DNA of 64,000 nt from an uncultured Campylobacter sp. (GTDB taxonomy: Bacteria; Campylobacterota; Campylobacteria; Campylobacterales; Campylobacteraceae), in assembly GCF_937921625.1 (NCBI RefSeq), contig NZ_CAKZTI010000048.1:1-64000 (forward strand). Reading direction: 5' to 3'. Both the position numbers and the translations under genes were made by a program. Under the pieces are notes generated by a model, which saw only the letters and a list, made by a program, of their open reading frames with translations, was not told the DNA's origin and did not search any database. Positions 34,017 through 45,023 of this stretch are shown here, one piece after another; the stretch's first letter is position 1; each line of letters starts with the position of its first letter.

Positions 34017-35168
34017 TCAATCGATAGCGTTGGAGCTTTTTAACACCACTAGATGTTTTTTGCCCGCGAAGCTTAGCACTACGGCAGCATTATTTTCGTC
34101 GATTTCGCGTACCAGCTCTACTCGCACGTCGCTAGGTCTTGCGGTATCCGAGCCAAGCAGCTCATTTTCTAAAATGCTTTTAAATGCCGAAACCTTGGGC
34201 TCTTTTGTATCCGATCTTTCTTTTGCTCCCTCGCAAAATTCCATCGTGCCGCTCTCGACAGGGCTTACTTTAAGCGGTGAAATTTTATCCGCTGTGCCTA
34301 TATTCTCAGCGCTCTCAGAGTTTTCGTCCGCCTCCGTAGCTTCCGAACGCTCGGCACGCGCAACCTCATCGTAAAATTTATCGTGTGCACTCTCTTCGCT
34401 CACGTTCTCGCCTCTTAAAAAATCTGCACCATCTACGCTTTTTGAGTCGTTAGAATTTTTTAAATTTAAAGCGGAGTCCTCATCTTTCTTCGCAAACTCT
34501 TGCGCGTCGGAATAATTGGTAAAATTTGCGTTCTTTGATCCGCTCTGATTTTTAAAAGAGGAGTCGTTTAAAATTTCGTCTATGCCCGCTTCGTCCACAT
34601 CGGCGCCCTCCATGCTAGCGTCGTCTTCAAAAACTCGCCATGTCTCGTCGATACTTTTTTGCGGCTTGTACGATAAAAATTTTCGCACGCCTACGAAAGC
34701 CGCAGCCGCAAGTAGTAACGCTACGATTATCGGCATCACGGAAACCCCGCTGCTACCGCTTTGCACCGTCTCACTCGCCTCGCTCTTTACGCTCATCTTG
34801 CTCTGATCGAAAGCGGGGTTTTTTACGCGCAAAATGAGCTTTAAATTGCCGTCTTGAGTAAGAGCATCGACTGATAGATCGGCTCCGGTAGGGAAATTGA
34901 TCTCGATATCCTTGCCCTTAGGCGCTATCGTAAAGCTTTTTAAGACCTTTTGATTGGTGCGCATTTCGTTAAATTTCTCATCGCCGCCAAGCCCTTTTAA
35001 AATAAGGCTCATCGACTGCCCGTCGACGCGGCGCACGATGTCGGGCTTGTATGCGGAGTCAAACGCCAAGGCGATGTCGACGCTGTCGTCGTGGTTGAAA
35101 AGATCATATTGCATCAAATTGGCGCCGAGACAAAAATTTGCGATTAAAATCAAAAATATCTTTTTCAT
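34017..35168 (-). CDS. Exported membrane protein of unknown function next to trpA
   Basis: A 383-residue protein with a signal peptide (1-18), an outside domain at about 20-120 of beta-strand character (SVDIALAFDSAYKPDIVRRVDGQSMSLILKGLGG, KSFTIAPKGKDIEINF) that resembles an AMIN-like envelope-binding domain, a membrane helix near 140-160 (VMPIIVALLLAAAAFVGV) and a long acidic, Ser/Glu/Asp-rich C-terminal tail. In other Campylobacter a similar membrane-protein gene sits beside trpA. Function unknown. It lies 10 bp after trpA and may be cotranscribed. Confidence 0.6.
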   Translation of the reverse strand: MKKIFLILIANFCLGANLMQYDLFNHDDSVDIALAFDSAYKPDIVRRVDGQSMSLILKGLGGDEKFNEMRTNQKVLKSFTIAPKGKDIEINFPTGADLSVDALTQDGNLKLILRVKNPAFDQSKMSVKSEASETVQSGSSGVSVMPIIVALLLAAAAFVGVRKFLSYKPQKSIDETWRVFEDDASMEGADVDEAGIDEILNDSSFKNQSGSKNANFTNYSDAQEFAKKDEDSALNLKNSNDSKSVDGADFLRGENVSEESAHDKFYDEVARAERSEATEADENSESAENIGTADKISPLKVSPVESGTMEFCEGAKERSDTKEPKVSAFKSILENELLGSDTARPSDVRVELVREIDENNAAVVLSFAGKKHLVVLKSSNAID

Positions 35169-35178
35169 GCTCTTTCCG

Positions 35179-35925
35179 TTAGTTAAAAAGTTCGGCGATC
35201 TTATTTTGCAGCTCGCGCCCGCCGTAGTTCGCGCATAAATTTACGATCGCAGTGCCGATGATAGCGCCGTCTGCGTATTCTTTGGTGGCGCGAACGTCGC
35301 CCGCCGTGCGGATACCAAAGCCGATAGCTACGGGCAGATCGCTCATTTTTTTAAGATCTGCGACCATATTTTTTAGGCGTGAAATCGGCGTTTGCTTGCT
35401 TCCGGTCACGCCGATAGCTCCCACGCCGTAGATGAAGCCCCGCGCGCGGCTCAAAACTCGCGCGGCGCGGTGCTCGCTCGTAACGCTAATAAGCGGGATG
35501 AGCGCGATACCGAACTCCTCGCAAAGCGCGAAAATTTCCTCGTTTTCCTCATATGGCAGATCGGGGATTATTAGTCCGCTGATTCCGTAGCGCGCCGCCT
35601 GCGTTACAAACTCGCGCACGCCGTAGGCAAAGATCACGTTATAATAGACCAAAAACACGAGCGGCTTGCGCGTTTGCACCTCTTTTAAAATTTCAAATAC
35701 TGTGCCCGCGTTTACGCCGTTTTGCACCGCGGAAAAGCTCGCCTTAAAAATTTCCGGACCGTCCGCGAGTGGATCGGAATACGGGATGCCGATCTCAAGC
35801 AGATCGATCACGCTTTCGTCTAAATTTGACAAAAACTCCTTCGTATGCGCTGGGCTCGGATAGCCAGCCACGATGTAGCCGATGTTCGCCTTTTTGCCCG
35901 CAAAGGCCGCCTTGATCTTATCCAT
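35179..35925 (-). CDS. trpA: Tryptophan synthase alpha subunit
   Basis: TIM-barrel subunit (248 residues) that cleaves indole-glycerol phosphate to indole. Catalytic Glu is in [18 protein letters not shown] and the catalytic Asp in the [11 protein letters not shown] segment; [13 protein letters not shown] and [13 protein letters not shown] bind phosphate. Overlaps the trpB stop by eight bases. Slightly shorter than E. coli TrpA. Confidence 0.95.
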   Translation of the reverse strand: MDKIKAAFAGKKANIGYIVAGYPSPAHTKEFLSNLDESVIDLLEIGIPYSDPLADGPEIFKASFSAVQNGVNAGTVFEILKEVQTRKPLVFLVYYNVIFAYGVREFVTQAARYGISGLIIPDLPYEENEEIFALCEEFGIALIPLISVTSEHRAARVLSRARGFIYGVGAIGVTGSKQTPISRLKNMVADLKKMSDLPVAIGFGIRTAGDVRATKEYADGAIIGTAIVNLCANYGGRELQNKIAELFN

Positions 35926-37099
35926 AAATCGTTCCTTTTTTGTAATTCATCACGGTATCCATATCCTTATCGCCCCTACCGCTTACGTTTACGACGATCG
36001 TTTTTCTGCCTTTTAACTGTGGACAGAGCTTTTCTAAATACGCTAGCGCATGCGCGCTTTCGATCGCGGGGATGATGCCTTCGAGCCTGCAGAGCAGTTT
36101 AAGCGCCGTGATGCACTCATCGTCGGTTACCGCTTCGTATTTTGCGCGACTTATCTCGTGCAGATGCGCGTGCTCCGGGCCCACTCCAGGATAATCAAGC
36201 CCCGCCGAGATGCTGTGAACAGGCTCGATCATGCCGAATTTATTCTGTAGCACAATCGTTTTCATACCGTGGATGATGCCCGCGCGCCCATTGGTAATAG
36301 TCGCTGCGTGATAAAGGGTTTGTGCGCCCAAGCCGCCCGCTTCGACGCCGATGAGTTGTACGGCGGGATCATCCACGAACGCGCTAAAAATTCCTATCGC
36401 ATTGCTTCCGCCGCCCACGCAGGCTAGGACGTAATCGGCCTTGATCCCCTTGCTCGCAAGCTGCGATTTGGTCTCGGTGCCGATGACGCTTTGAAAATCC
36501 CTAACCATCTTCGGATACGGATGCGGTCCGACCGCCGAGCCGATGACGTAAAATACGCTCTCTATCTCATTCACCCACGCCTGAATCGCCGCGGTGGTCG
36601 CCTCTTTGAGCGTTTTTAAACCGGTGCCGATTTTGATTAAATTTGCACCCAAAAGCTGCATCCTAAAGGCGTTGAGCTGTTGGCGCGCGGCGTCGGTCTC
36701 GCCCATATACACGTCGCACTCAAGCCCAAATAGCGCCGCTGCCGTCGCCGTCGCCACGCCGTGCTGGCCTGCGCCGGTTTCTGCGATGACCTTTTTTTTG
36801 CCCATTTTTTTGGCTAGTAGCGCCTGCGCTAGGGCGTTGTTGATTTTATGAGCGCCCGTGTGATTAAGATCCTCGCGCTTTAGATAAATTTCATGCCCGT
36901 AGTGCTCGCTAAGGCGCGCAGCGTGATACAGCGGCGTCGGACGCCCCGCATATTCGCGCAGCAAGTAACCTAGCTCGTCTTTAAATTCCTTAGTCTGCGC
37001 TATGGTGCTGTACGCATCCTCCAACTCCTCGAGCGCAAACATCGCCGTTTCGGGCACGAACTGCCCGCCGAAACTCCCGAAATACGCCTTTTTATTCAT
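35918..37099 (-). CDS. trpB: Tryptophan synthase beta subunit
   Basis: PLP enzyme (393 residues) that joins indole and serine. [17 protein letters not shown] carries the PLP lysine, [19 protein letters not shown] and [15 protein letters not shown] are the other hallmark motifs. ATG 37097-37099 is preferred over an in-frame ATG five codons upstream because GCGAGGAGATAGG precedes it, and [17 protein letters not shown] is the usual N-terminus. First gene of trpBA with promoter at 37126-37131. Confidence 0.96.
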   Translation of the reverse strand: MNKKAYFGSFGGQFVPETAMFALEELEDAYSTIAQTKEFKDELGYLLREYAGRPTPLYHAARLSEHYGHEIYLKREDLNHTGAHKINNALAQALLAKKMGKKKVIAETGAGQHGVATATAAALFGLECDVYMGETDAARQQLNAFRMQLLGANLIKIGTGLKTLKEATTAAIQAWVNEIESVFYVIGSAVGPHPYPKMVRDFQSVIGTETKSQLASKGIKADYVLACVGGGSNAIGIFSAFVDDPAVQLIGVEAGGLGAQTLYHAATITNGRAGIIHGMKTIVLQNKFGMIEPVHSISAGLDYPGVGPEHAHLHEISRAKYEAVTDDECITALKLLCRLEGIIPAIESAHALAYLEKLCPQLKGRKTIVVNVSGRGDKDMDTVMNYKKGTIYG

Positions 37100-37125
37100 C
37101 CTATCTCCTCGCATTAAATCGCAAG

Positions 37126-37131
37126 ATTATA
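37126..37131 (-). promoter_or_regulatory. -10 box of trpBA
   Basis: TATAAT on the minus strand 27 bp before the trpB ATG. Independent of the trpE promoter at 20931. Confidence 0.5.
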
Positions 37132-37346
37132 TAAAATTTCGCGTTAAATTTCGCTTTTTTTACGGCGCCTTTTGCGGCGCTCTTCTAAATTTATCGGATA
37201 TACAGCCGCAAAAACGCGCGGCGTAAGATAGTAAATTTTAAAATTTACAATTCAAGGTTTCACGGACTACAAGTAAATTTTATAACGTGATTCTATATGG
37301 AATATGAGGGCTTAAATTTGAAAGCAAAATATCTCAAAAAGAGCAA

Positions 37347-37423
37347 TGGTGTCCCCGACAGGATTCGAACCTGTGGCCTCAAAATTAGGAATTTTGCGCT
37401 CTATCCTACTGAGCTACGAGGAC
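37347..37423 (-). tRNA. tRNA-Arg (anticodon CCU)
   Basis: On the minus strand the sequence begins GTCCTCGTAGCTCAGTAGGA and folds as a full cloverleaf: acceptor stem GTCCTCG/CGGGGAC, D arm GCTC-GAGC, anticodon stem CAAAA/TTTTG around loop TTCCTAA (anticodon CCT), T arm ACAGGTTCGAATCCTGT and an encoded CCA end. CCU decodes AGG arginine. Confidence 0.96.
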
Positions 37424-37436
37424 AAAAATCGGCAAT

Positions 37437-37817
37437 TTAATCGCCGATAATATTCATAACGTCGTCTAGTTTTTTGTGAAGATCTTTGTCATTGATGGGC
37501 TTTGTCATAAAGTCATAAGCACCTTTATTTAAAGCCTCTCGTTTAGCGGTCTCGTCCGTCGTAAGGACGATGACGGGGATATGAGCTATACTTTCTCTAG
37601 CGTGAAGATTATCTAAAAATTCCAGCCCATTCATCACAGGCATTACGATATCTAATAAAATCAAATCAACAGGCTGAACTTCGAGTACGGCAAGGGCGTC
37701 CAAGCCGTTTTTGGCTTGGAGTATGGTTTGGAATTTTCCGTATTTTTTTAGCATAACTTCAAGTAGCTTTAAATTTATAGCGTCGTCATCAACCGTTAAA
37801 ACTTTCAAATCTCTCAT
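37437..37817 (-). CDS. Stand-alone CheY-like response regulator
   Basis: Single receiver domain (126 residues) with no output domain. Acidic pocket VDDD at residues 7-10, phosphorylation Asp in LILLDIVMPVMNG (about residue 54), switch Thr in VIVLTTDE and Lys in FMTKPIND. Lies 14 bp downstream of the large hybrid histidine kinase gene, so it is probably its partner in a phosphorelay. Confidence 0.88.
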   Translation of the reverse strand: MRDLKVLTVDDDAINLKLLEVMLKKYGKFQTILQAKNGLDALAVLEVQPVDLILLDIVMPVMNGLEFLDNLHARESIAHIPVIVLTTDETAKREALNKGAYDFMTKPINDKDLHKKLDDVMNIIGD

Positions 37818-37831
37818 TTAAGACCTCATCC

Positions 37832-40800
37832 TTATATATATTTTTGTGCGAGTTTCTCAAGACCCGACTTGGTGATATTGTAACTAGCGACTTCGCTAAA
37901 TAGTGGATTTTCATCGTTGTCGTTAGAAAACAGAACTAGCTTGGTTGCAGACGCTTTTCGGCGCAAGCTCTCTAACGCCGCTAAGTCTAGCCCTGCTAGC
38001 TTTTTATCAATCAAAACAAGCTTATAACTACCCGTAGCCGCCATAGAAATAAGCTGGTCGAAATTGCCCGCAATTTCTACGTCTTTATACTGATGTTTTA
38101 ATATGCTGGCAAAAATTTTACTTTCCATAATGTTTGCCTTACATATAAGTATATCTTTTGTCGGCACGCGTGCACCCTTAGCTTTCACTACGTCATCGGA
38201 AACTATACTTTTTTTAGGAACTAGCTTCATTACCGTCTTTGGCACTTTGACAGTTTTAATGACCGTCTTAGGTACCTGGCGTTTGACAAGCTTTTTAACC
38301 AGCTTCTTTGTAGTTCCACCCGCAGGCGCTGCATCAGATCGTTTATCGCCGATAAAATTATCTAGCATTTGGGCTAAGATATCCTTTTTGATCGGCTTGG
38401 TGCAGTATTCGTCAAGCCCCGCCGCCATAAATTTCTCTCTATCGCCCTTTAGCGCATTGGCAGTAACAGCCACGATCGGGATGTGGCGGAGATTATTCTC
38501 GTGTTCGTATTGCTTGATCTGCTTTGTAGATTCGATACCGTCCATAACAGGCATCGAAATATCCATAAATATGAGATCATAGTCGTTATTAGCTTTTCTG
38601 GCTTCCAGCGCCAAAAGTCCGTTTTCGACTATCGTCAAATTCATATTAAAGCTATTTAACGTATGCTTCATAAGCTTTTGATTGATCTCATTATCCTCCG
38701 CAATAAGGATTTTAGCGTTATATTTTCTATTGACCAAAGGTACATTTTCATCGGCAGGATTTCGCTCTACCGGCACTTCAACCTCTTCTTCGACTTCAAC
38801 ATCCTCTTCGACCATGATGGTTTCTTCCTGTTGCTCGTCTTCGTATACGGTGACGGGCACCTCGACCATCTCCTCTTCCTCAGGCTGCGGGATAACTACC
38901 GGTTCGACTTTTACGCTAACAGGCTCGATCTCTGGCTCTTCGACATGGACGTTTTGAGTAGCAGGCTCTGTCTTTGGAATAGACACCGACTCCGGCTCAA
39001 TACTCGGCTCTTCGACAGGAATATTTTGAGCTGCCAGTTCTACTACTGGCGTTACCGGTTCAGACTCGATATTTGACAGTCCCTGTTTAACCTCTTCAAG
39101 TTTTGGCTTGATAGGTTTTAGTTCAGGCTCAATTGCTACCGGCTCTGGCTCAACAGCGATAGGTTCTGGCTCAATTATCTTTTTAGTTGGAATTTCAGGT
39201 TCTGAAAGTTTAACACTTGAAATTTCATCTTCATGAGCAGAAACACTTGAAGTATCAGGCTTCGAAGCTTTAGCAATAGGAATTTCAGGCTCGGTTTTAA
39301 CGGCTACAGGAATTTCTTCTTCTACGCTTGGAATTTCAACCTTTTTAACAGGCTCTTGCGCTTTGACGCTCGGTTTGATATCCGAAAGATCAATATCTAT
39401 ATCAGGAATTTCAATCTCGGCCTTATGTGTCTCCACCTTAGCCTTTGGAATTTCTACTTTCGCAGGCTCAGCCTTTACTTCTTCCTCTTTTTTGATCTTA
39501 GGAAGCTCTATTTCGATATCAGAAAGATTGATGCTAGGAGTTTCGGCTTTAGGAGCCTGGGTCTGAGTCGCATGTGTTTTGAGCCCCACAAAATCATCAG
39601 GGATTTCCAAAGATATAGGCTCATCGATATCGGCCTGGGCATCCTTTGTGCTTGAAGGCTCTACCTTTGGCTTTTCTGCGCGTGGAATTACTATTTCAGG
39701 AATATCAACATTAATCTTTGGCGATTCAGGCTCTGTCTTTTCAATCTTAATATCACTCATAGGCTCGATATCTATAGGCTTAATGACCGGCTCTTCTGCT
39801 TTAGGAGCTTCTTTTTTGAGTTCTTGAGCAATACTAGGCTTACTAACAGCCTCCTCTTTATGCGCAGAATGAGCCTCGGCATCGTGTGTACGCCTTCTGC
39901 TTTGCAAGATAGCGCGTAGCTCGTCTGCCGACGAAGTAGTAGCATGTCGTAATTCATCGAGCTTGTTGATGATAGGCCTTTCTTTTACTACCGGCTCTTC
40001 CATAATCATTTCATCAGCGACTATAGGCTTTTCTATCTCGGTATCCAGCTTAATCTCATGCGTCTGTGGAGCAAAATCCGATCTATTTAGAGCAATTCCG
40101 GATTTTGAAATTTTATCTAGCGTCTTAACGAATTTAGTTAAGTTAAAAGGCTCTGTAAGAGTAAAAATTTTAGAATTTGAAATACTAATACTTTGAAGCT
40201 CTTTCGGCTTAAGAGTCAAGATCGTAGGCATACTCAATATATCGCTAACCTCGCCGTAATTCTTAAATCTAGTGATAAGGGCGTCATATTTGTTATTATT
40301 TTGCGCTGAGCGGAACTGCGCGTTCGTATTAAATATCGAAATTTTACCGCCTAGCTTGCTGATATAATTTTTAACGATATCATTATACATCGTATCGGCG
40401 CTATCAGCTAAAAGCGCGAAATTTAATCCTTTGATGCTTTCAAATACTGCGTCTGCATCAGTCTTTTGAGTCTCTTTAAAAGCAAGGGTGAAGTAAAATC
40501 TAGTACCCTTTCCTACGGTAGATTTGACCTGAAGCTTGCCGCCCATCATCGCTACGTATTTAGACGAAATCGTAAGTCCAAGACCCGTTCCACCATATTT
40601 GCGCGTGATTGTAGAGTCAGCTTGAGAGAAGGCGTTAAATACATTTGCGAGCTTATCTTCAGAAATTCCAATGCCGGTATCTTCTACGCTAAACGTTACG
40701 ATCGCCTCTCCTGGAGCTTTGCTAGGCTCTCTTAAAATTTCGACCACGATAGTGCCGTGCTCAGGCGTAAATTTGACAGCATTTGACATGAGGTTGATAA

Positions 40801-42382
40801 GAACCTCTTTGATCTTCGTAATATCGCCGTATAGGTGGTGTACGAGCGTAGGATCGATGTAGAGCAGGATGTCGATATTCTTTTCGGTAGCCTTGGCAAC
40901 GTAAATTTCAACCGCGCTTTCGAAATCTTGAATAGGGTTAAATAAGATATCCTCAAGCTCGACCTTATTACTTTCGATCTTGGAGACATCCAAAATGTTA
41001 TTAATGATCGTTAGAAGGTTTTCGGACGATTTTTCGATGGTATCAACGTAATCGCGCTTCTCCTCGTCCAAATCGGTATTTTTAAGAAGCTCCGTAAAGC
41101 CGATGATGCCGTTAAGCGGCGTCCTGATCTCGTGAGACATATTAGCTAAAAAGATCGATTTTGCCTTGTTGGCATCCTCCGCAGCGCCTTTTTGATACGC
41201 AATCAGATCGAGTGCATCCTCGATAAGTGAATACGCCTTGTTAACACCCTCACTAGTCCTAACGTCGATATGCTCGTGCTGATTCGTCAAATCGCCGATT
41301 CGGCTAAGCACGTTGCCGAGGTCGGTAACGTTCTGTCTTAAACGCCTAGTAATACCCAAGGCAAAAACGACCAAAATAGCCGCTAAAGCCCATATACCAA
41401 GAGCGATAAATAGGTTTCTTAGCCTTTGCGCTAGGTAAGTATCGGCATGCGTCGCAAGCTCAGCATTGATCTTTTCAGAAATTTCACTTAACTTTTTATA
41501 TTTAAGTGTAGTAGAGGCAAACCACTCTTGAAAAGGCACGCTATAGTGTCCTTCGTCCGCTTCTTGCTGCAATGTGGCTGAAATTTTAGCAGTTTCTCTT
41601 AATGCGTTTTGAAATTCTTCTCCGTCTAGAATTTTTAAAATTGCAGCTCTAGCATCCGATTCCGGCAAGAAGTAGTAATTAGGAAGCGAACTAGATAGAT
41701 TGAAGCTAGCCCAAGTCCTTAGCTGCGCCTGATTCATAGCCTTGCTACCGATGATGTATTCGATAATATAGTCGCGCTCCGATGCAGTGGCATCCATCGC
41801 CTCATAAGTATTAAGCAACGAAACCGTCCAAACGGTGATATTTGAGCTTACAAGACCCTCTCTTAGCACTCGTTGGATTGTTTTTACATCATCGTCGAAT
41901 TTTTGAAAATATGAACTGAAAAGCTCACCGAAGCTTTTGCTTTGAGCATCGACATCCCTTCTTACCTGCGGAAGTTTGTCTAACAAACCGTCTATATCGG
42001 TCTCGGCAGCCAAAAGCTCGTCATTACCGGTGCCGTAAGCGAAAATATCAAAAATAGTCTTTTTTACGACATTTTCACTGATATTTTTGCTTTCTTTATA
42101 CTTTGCAAGCGCATCGTCGGTTTTTTTACGTTGACCCGATAGAAGGGTTCCCATACCAGGGTTTCCCTCGCTACCCAAAAACGCCGAAGTGATACCGCGC
42201 TCTTTATCTACCTGCTCTACTAACGCCGCGAGATTACTATTTTTAGCAATTTGCTGCTGCAAAATTCCCACTCTGGCGTAATCCTGCAAAGAGATAAACA
42301 AGAAATATGATGCAAACGCGAAAATCAAAAGTAGCGGGATACCGCTAACAAGTCTCAAAGCACTTGTAGTATTTAAATTCAT
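37832..42382 (-). CDS. Giant hybrid sensor histidine kinase with NIT-type input domain
   Basis: A 1516-residue membrane kinase. Membrane helices at about 12-32 and 323-343 flank a helical periplasmic nitrate/nitrite-sensing-type domain (NIT-like, with [16 protein letters not shown]). Next come a HAMP-like linker, a HisKA box with [16 protein letters not shown] (His417), and HATPase motifs [22 protein letters not shown] and [11 protein letters not shown] degenerate receiver follows (about 645-760), then a roughly 450-residue Pro/Glu/Lys/Ile-rich linker, a good receiver ([33 protein letters not shown]), a Lys/Val/Pro repeat (KKLVKK, VPKTV) and a second degenerate receiver at the C-terminus. The input ligand and output are unknown. 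Confidence 0.88.
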   Translation of the reverse strand: MNLNTTSALRLVSGIPLLLIFAFASYFLFISLQDYARVGILQQQIAKNSNLAALVEQVDKERGITSAFLGSEGNPGMGTLLSGQRKKTDDALAKYKESKNISENVVKKTIFDIFAYGTGNDELLAAETDIDGLLDKLPQVRRDVDAQSKSFGELFSSYFQKFDDDVKTIQRVLREGLVSSNITVWTVSLLNTYEAMDATASERDYIIEYIIGSKAMNQAQLRTWASFNLSSSLPNYYFLPESDARAAILKILDGEEFQNALRETAKISATLQQEADEGHYSVPFQEWFASTTLKYKKLSEISEKINAELATHADTYLAQRLRNLFIALGIWALAAILVVFALGITRRLRQNVTDLGNVLSRIGDLTNQHEHIDVRTSEGVNKAYSLIEDALDLIAYQKGAAEDANKAKSIFLANMSHEIRTPLNGIIGFTELLKNTDLDEEKRDYVDTIEKSSENLLTIINNILDVSKIESNKVELEDILFNPIQDFESAVEIYVAKATEKNIDILLYIDPTLVHHLYGDITKIKEVLINLMSNAVKFTPEHGTIVVEILREPSKAPGEAIVTFSVEDTGIGISEDKLANVFNAFSQADSTITRKYGGTGLGLTISSKYVAMMGGKLQVKSTVGKGTRFYFTLAFKETQKTDADAVFESIKGLNFALLADSADTMYNDIVKNYISKLGGKISIFNTNAQFRSAQNNNKYDALITRFKNYGEVSDILSMPTILTLKPKELQSISISNSKIFTLTEPFNLTKFVKTLDKISKSGIALNRSDFAPQTHEIKLDTEIEKPIVADEMIMEEPVVKERPIINKLDELRHATTSSADELRAILQSRRRTHDAEAHSAHKEEAVSKPSIAQELKKEAPKAEEPVIKPIDIEPMSDIKIEKTEPESPKINVDIPEIVIPRAEKPKVEPSSTKDAQADIDEPISLEIPDDFVGLKTHATQTQAPKAETPSINLSDIEIELPKIKKEEEVKAEPAKVEIPKAKVETHKAEIEIPDIDIDLSDIKPSVKAQEPVKKVEIPSVEEEIPVAVKTEPEIPIAKASKPDTSSVSAHEDEISSVKLSEPEIPTKKIIEPEPIAVEPEPVAIEPELKPIKPKLEEVKQGLSNIESEPVTPVVELAAQNIPVEEPSIEPESVSIPKTEPATQNVHVEEPEIEPVSVKVEPVVIPQPEEEEMVEVPVTVYEDEQQEETIMVEEDVEVEEEVEVPVERNPADENVPLVNRKYNAKILIAEDNEINQKLMKHTLNSFNMNLTIVENGLLALEARKANNDYDLIFMDISMPVMDGIESTKQIKQYEHENNLRHIPIVAVTANALKGDREKFMAAGLDEYCTKPIKKDILAQMLDNFIGDKRSDAAPAGGTTKKLVKKLVKRQVPKTVIKTVKVPKTVMKLVPKKSIVSDDVVKAKGARVPTKDILICKANIMESKIFASILKHQYKDVEIAGNFDQLISMAATGSYKLVLIDKKLAGLDLAALESLRRKASATKLVLFSNDNDENPLFSEVASYNITKSGLEKLAQKYI

Positions 42383-42547
42383 ACAAAATCCTTCAAAGCG
42401 CAGCTTACGCGACGTTAAATTTTATTCAACCGGAGAAACGAAGTCGCTTCCGTCACGCTAGGCGGAGACGATTTAGCCGTCCTGCAAAGTTAATGGGTGA
42501 TTTTACTAAACAAATCTTTAAATATAGCTTTTTGCGTTAGGTTTTCG

Positions 42548-44350
42548 TTAATGATTGTTTAAAATTTTTTCGGCGGTTTGGATATTCGTAAGTGATCTGA
42601 TCTCATCGAAGCTAGCCGCATAAATGCTCTCAAAATCGCCATAAAAGTCCAAAAGCTTCTTCAGGCTTCCCTTGCTAACGCCCAAGCTTAGCAGTTTTGA
42701 GCTTTGCAAATCGAGTTTGCGTTTGCTCTTTTGGTGAAACGAGATCGCAAAGCGGTGCGCTTCATCGCGCAGGCGCTGAAAAAATTGAAGTTTTTTATCG
42801 TCCGTAGGCAGCGAAAAAATTCCGCTTTTCGTGCAAATTTTATCTTTCGCAGCTCCCTTTGCGCGGTGGGCTTTGGCATCGATCTTTTCTTTAGAGATAG
42901 CGATTATATCGACGTTTGCTCCGACGCTGCAGATTATTTCCTCCGCCAAGTTTAGCAGAGCCGTTCCGCCGTCGATGAGCCACAGATCGGGCGCTGCAAG
43001 CTCGTCAAATTTAAGCGCGCGGCTAGTTAGGTACTCGCGCATCTGATCGTAATCGTTATTTGAGCTAAGGTGCTTGTGGCGGTAGTTTTGCTTGTTAAAC
43101 TCGCCGTCTTGAAAGCTTATCATAGCTCCCACGGCTGCGGCGCCGAACATATGCGAATTGTCGAAAACTTCGATATTTACGGGCAAATTCGTAAGATTAA
43201 AATAATCCTTCAGCTCCTGTAAAAATGCGTAATCGTGCGTTTTTAGATGCTTTTTGATATTGATCTCGCAGTTTTGATATGCAATCTCGCAAATTTTACG
43301 CTTCTCGCCGATTTTCGGCGCGTAAATTTTAAAGGCTCTTTCGTGCCGCTTGGATAAAATTTCACGTACCAGATCCGCATCGTCAAACTCGTCGTAAACG
43401 TAAATTTTAGCGCACGCCACGGGAGCCGCGGCAGGAAAGGCGCTTAAGATCATCTGCTTGTAGGCGTTTGCGATATCATCGGCGCTTGGGGCTTTGCAGT
43501 TGATTATATGCGAGTTTGAGGCTGAAATTTTACCCTCGCGTATGCTAAAATGCACGGCGCAGACGAGTCCGTCGCGTGCAGCAATCGCAAAGACCTCGAA
43601 ATCATCGAGCTTTGCTAGATCGACCTCAACCTTGACATTCATCTGCTTTAAAATTTCGATCGTATCGCGGATCTGTGCGGCTTCCTCGAAATTTTCGCTC
43701 TGCGCGAGCCGCGCCATCCGATCCTGAAGCTGCGGCACCATCTTTTGCGGATTTTTCAGAGCCGCAAGCGCACCCTGTACGATACCCGCGTAATCCTGCT
43801 TTGAAATTTTATCCTCACACGGAGCGGCGCAGCGCCCGATCTGATGGAACAAACAGGCCTTTTTGCCCTTGACGCAATTTTTCTTCTGCACGAGCGGAAA
43901 CTGCATGTAAAGCGTCTGTAAAATTTCCTTCGCGCCGTGAAAATAGGGGCCGAAGTATTTGATGTTTCTGCCCTTTATGATCTTTCGCGTGATCTCAAAG
44001 CGCGGAAAATCGTCGTCTAAATTTACGTAGATATATGGATAGGTCTTATCGTCGCGCAGCAGGATGTTGTACTTGGGCTTAAGCTGCTTGATGAAGGAAT
44101 TTTCTAGTATCAGCGCGTCGCTCTCGCTGGGCGTTACGATGTATTCTAAATGAACAGCCTCGCTTATCATCTTGGCGATGCGCGCGCTTAAGCGCGGACT
44201 CGGCGCGAGGGCGGGCGTGAAAGAAAAGTAGCTTTTGACGCGATTTTTTAAAATTTTTGCCTTGCCGACATATAGCAGCTTGCCCGCGGCATCGAAGTAC
44301 TGATACACGCCGGGGCTAGCAGGCAAGCTCTTAATCTCCTCTATTAGCAA
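42548..44350 (-). CDS. uvrC: Excinuclease ABC subunit C
   Basis: Nucleotide excision repair nuclease (600 residues) making both cuts around the lesion. GIY-YIG domain at the N-terminus (LPASPGVYQYF, KLLYVGKAKILKNRVKSYF), UvrB-binding UVR region (MARLAQSENFEEAAQIRDTI, about 200-220), C-terminal RNase H-like domain (IEVFDNSHMFGAAAVGAM, DLWLIDGGTALLNLA) and a helix-hairpin-helix end. Start overlaps the preceding DUF721 gene by 20 bp. Confidence 0.95.
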   Translation of the reverse strand: MLIEEIKSLPASPGVYQYFDAAGKLLYVGKAKILKNRVKSYFSFTPALAPSPRLSARIAKMISEAVHLEYIVTPSESDALILENSFIKQLKPKYNILLRDDKTYPYIYVNLDDDFPRFEITRKIIKGRNIKYFGPYFHGAKEILQTLYMQFPLVQKKNCVKGKKACLFHQIGRCAAPCEDKISKQDYAGIVQGALAALKNPQKMVPQLQDRMARLAQSENFEEAAQIRDTIEILKQMNVKVEVDLAKLDDFEVFAIAARDGLVCAVHFSIREGKISASNSHIINCKAPSADDIANAYKQMILSAFPAAAPVACAKIYVYDEFDDADLVREILSKRHERAFKIYAPKIGEKRKICEIAYQNCEINIKKHLKTHDYAFLQELKDYFNLTNLPVNIEVFDNSHMFGAAAVGAMISFQDGEFNKQNYRHKHLSSNNDYDQMREYLTSRALKFDELAAPDLWLIDGGTALLNLAEEIICSVGANVDIIAISKEKIDAKAHRAKGAAKDKICTKSGIFSLPTDDKKLQFFQRLRDEAHRFAISFHQKSKRKLDLQSSKLLSLGVSKGSLKKLLDFYGDFESIYAASFDEIRSLTNIQTAEKILNNH

Positions 44351-44798
44351 GGATCAGTCCTCTTATCTCTTCAAAAATTTTATAAATTTGCGGATCTTGG
44401 ATTTTGTTTTTAAACTCCCCCTTTGCGCGCTCCAAAGATAAAGCTTCGCCATCCCGGCGCAAATGAGCTTTATAAATTTGCGCCCTCCTTCTGCTCATTA
44501 CTCTATCTGCGACAAAAAATTTTATATCGCGGACGCCGCAAAGCTCCGCCGTCTCTCTAGCGGCTACGAAGCGCTTTAATACGTCTTTTATTAAATTTAT
44601 ATTACTATCGCGTTTTAGTTCGCAAAGCCCCGCCGGGTGTTTCGCGGCTATCATCAAAATGCCATCTTTGACGTAGATGAAAGCGATCAGCCTTTGCCAA
44701 CTAAGCGGCAAAATCGCCAAGAACTCGCCTCTTTCTCGCATCTTGGCATATAAAGGACCTTTTCTGATATGAGCTATTATTTCTCTTGCATTTTCCAT
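44331..44798 (-). CDS. DciA-like (DUF721) protein
   Basis: A 155-residue soluble protein. LPLSWQRLIAFIYVKDGILMIAAKHPAGLCELKRDSNINLIKDVLKRF followed by VRDIKFFVADRV fits the DUF721/DciA pattern of a KH-like fold (strand, His-Pro-Ala helix, closing strand). DciA proteins help load the replicative helicase in bacteria lacking DnaC. The assignment is by pattern only. The gene overlaps uvrC and its start overlaps the start of a divergent lipoprotein gene. Confidence 0.55.
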   Translation of the reverse strand: MENAREIIAHIRKGPLYAKMRERGEFLAILPLSWQRLIAFIYVKDGILMIAAKHPAGLCELKRDSNINLIKDVLKRFVAARETAELCGVRDIKFFVADRVMSRRRAQIYKAHLRRDGEALSLERAKGEFKNKIQDPQIYKIFEEIRGLILANRGD

Positions 44799-44969
44799 AA
44801 GCGGATTTTAGCATTTTTTATCTTAGTTTTGCTTAGCGGCTGCGGATACAAAGCGCCGCCTTTTTACTCGGACGCGGATGAGCAAACCGAGAACGCAAAG
44901 GCATCCGCCGCGGACGGCAACAAAACAAACGACGCGAAAGGCGGTATTAGAATTTTACGCGATAAATAG
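44769..44969 (+). CDS. Small LptM-like lipoprotein
   Basis: A 66-residue lipoprotein: signal peptide, lipobox LLSGC at about residues 21-25, then GYKAPPFY, matching the short GCGxKGPL(Y/F) motif of LptM (YifL)-type lipoproteins, which assist LptD assembly in E. coli. The remainder is hydrophilic and short. No other start lies before the lipobox, so its first 30 bases must overlap the start of the opposite-strand DciA-like gene. Confidence 0.7.
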   Translation: MSYYFSCIFHKRILAFFILVLLSGCGYKAPPFYSDADEQTENAKASAADGNKTNDAKGGIRILRDK

Positions 44970-44991
44970 CCTACTTTTAGCTTTGCTTTGT

Positions 44992-44997
44992 TATACT
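44992..44997 (+). promoter_or_regulatory. -10 box of guaA
   Basis: TATACT 27 bp before the guaA ATG, followed by ACAAAGGAATTTC as ribosome site. Confidence 0.5.
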
Positions 44998-45023
44998 TTT
45001 AAAAATTTTTACAAAGGAATTTC

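Noticed and set aside
37347..37423. tRNA-Arg as an integration site of a mobile element
   Set aside because: No integrase, no duplicated 3' tRNA end and no compositional island next to it. Neighbours are trpB and a kinase/regulator pair.
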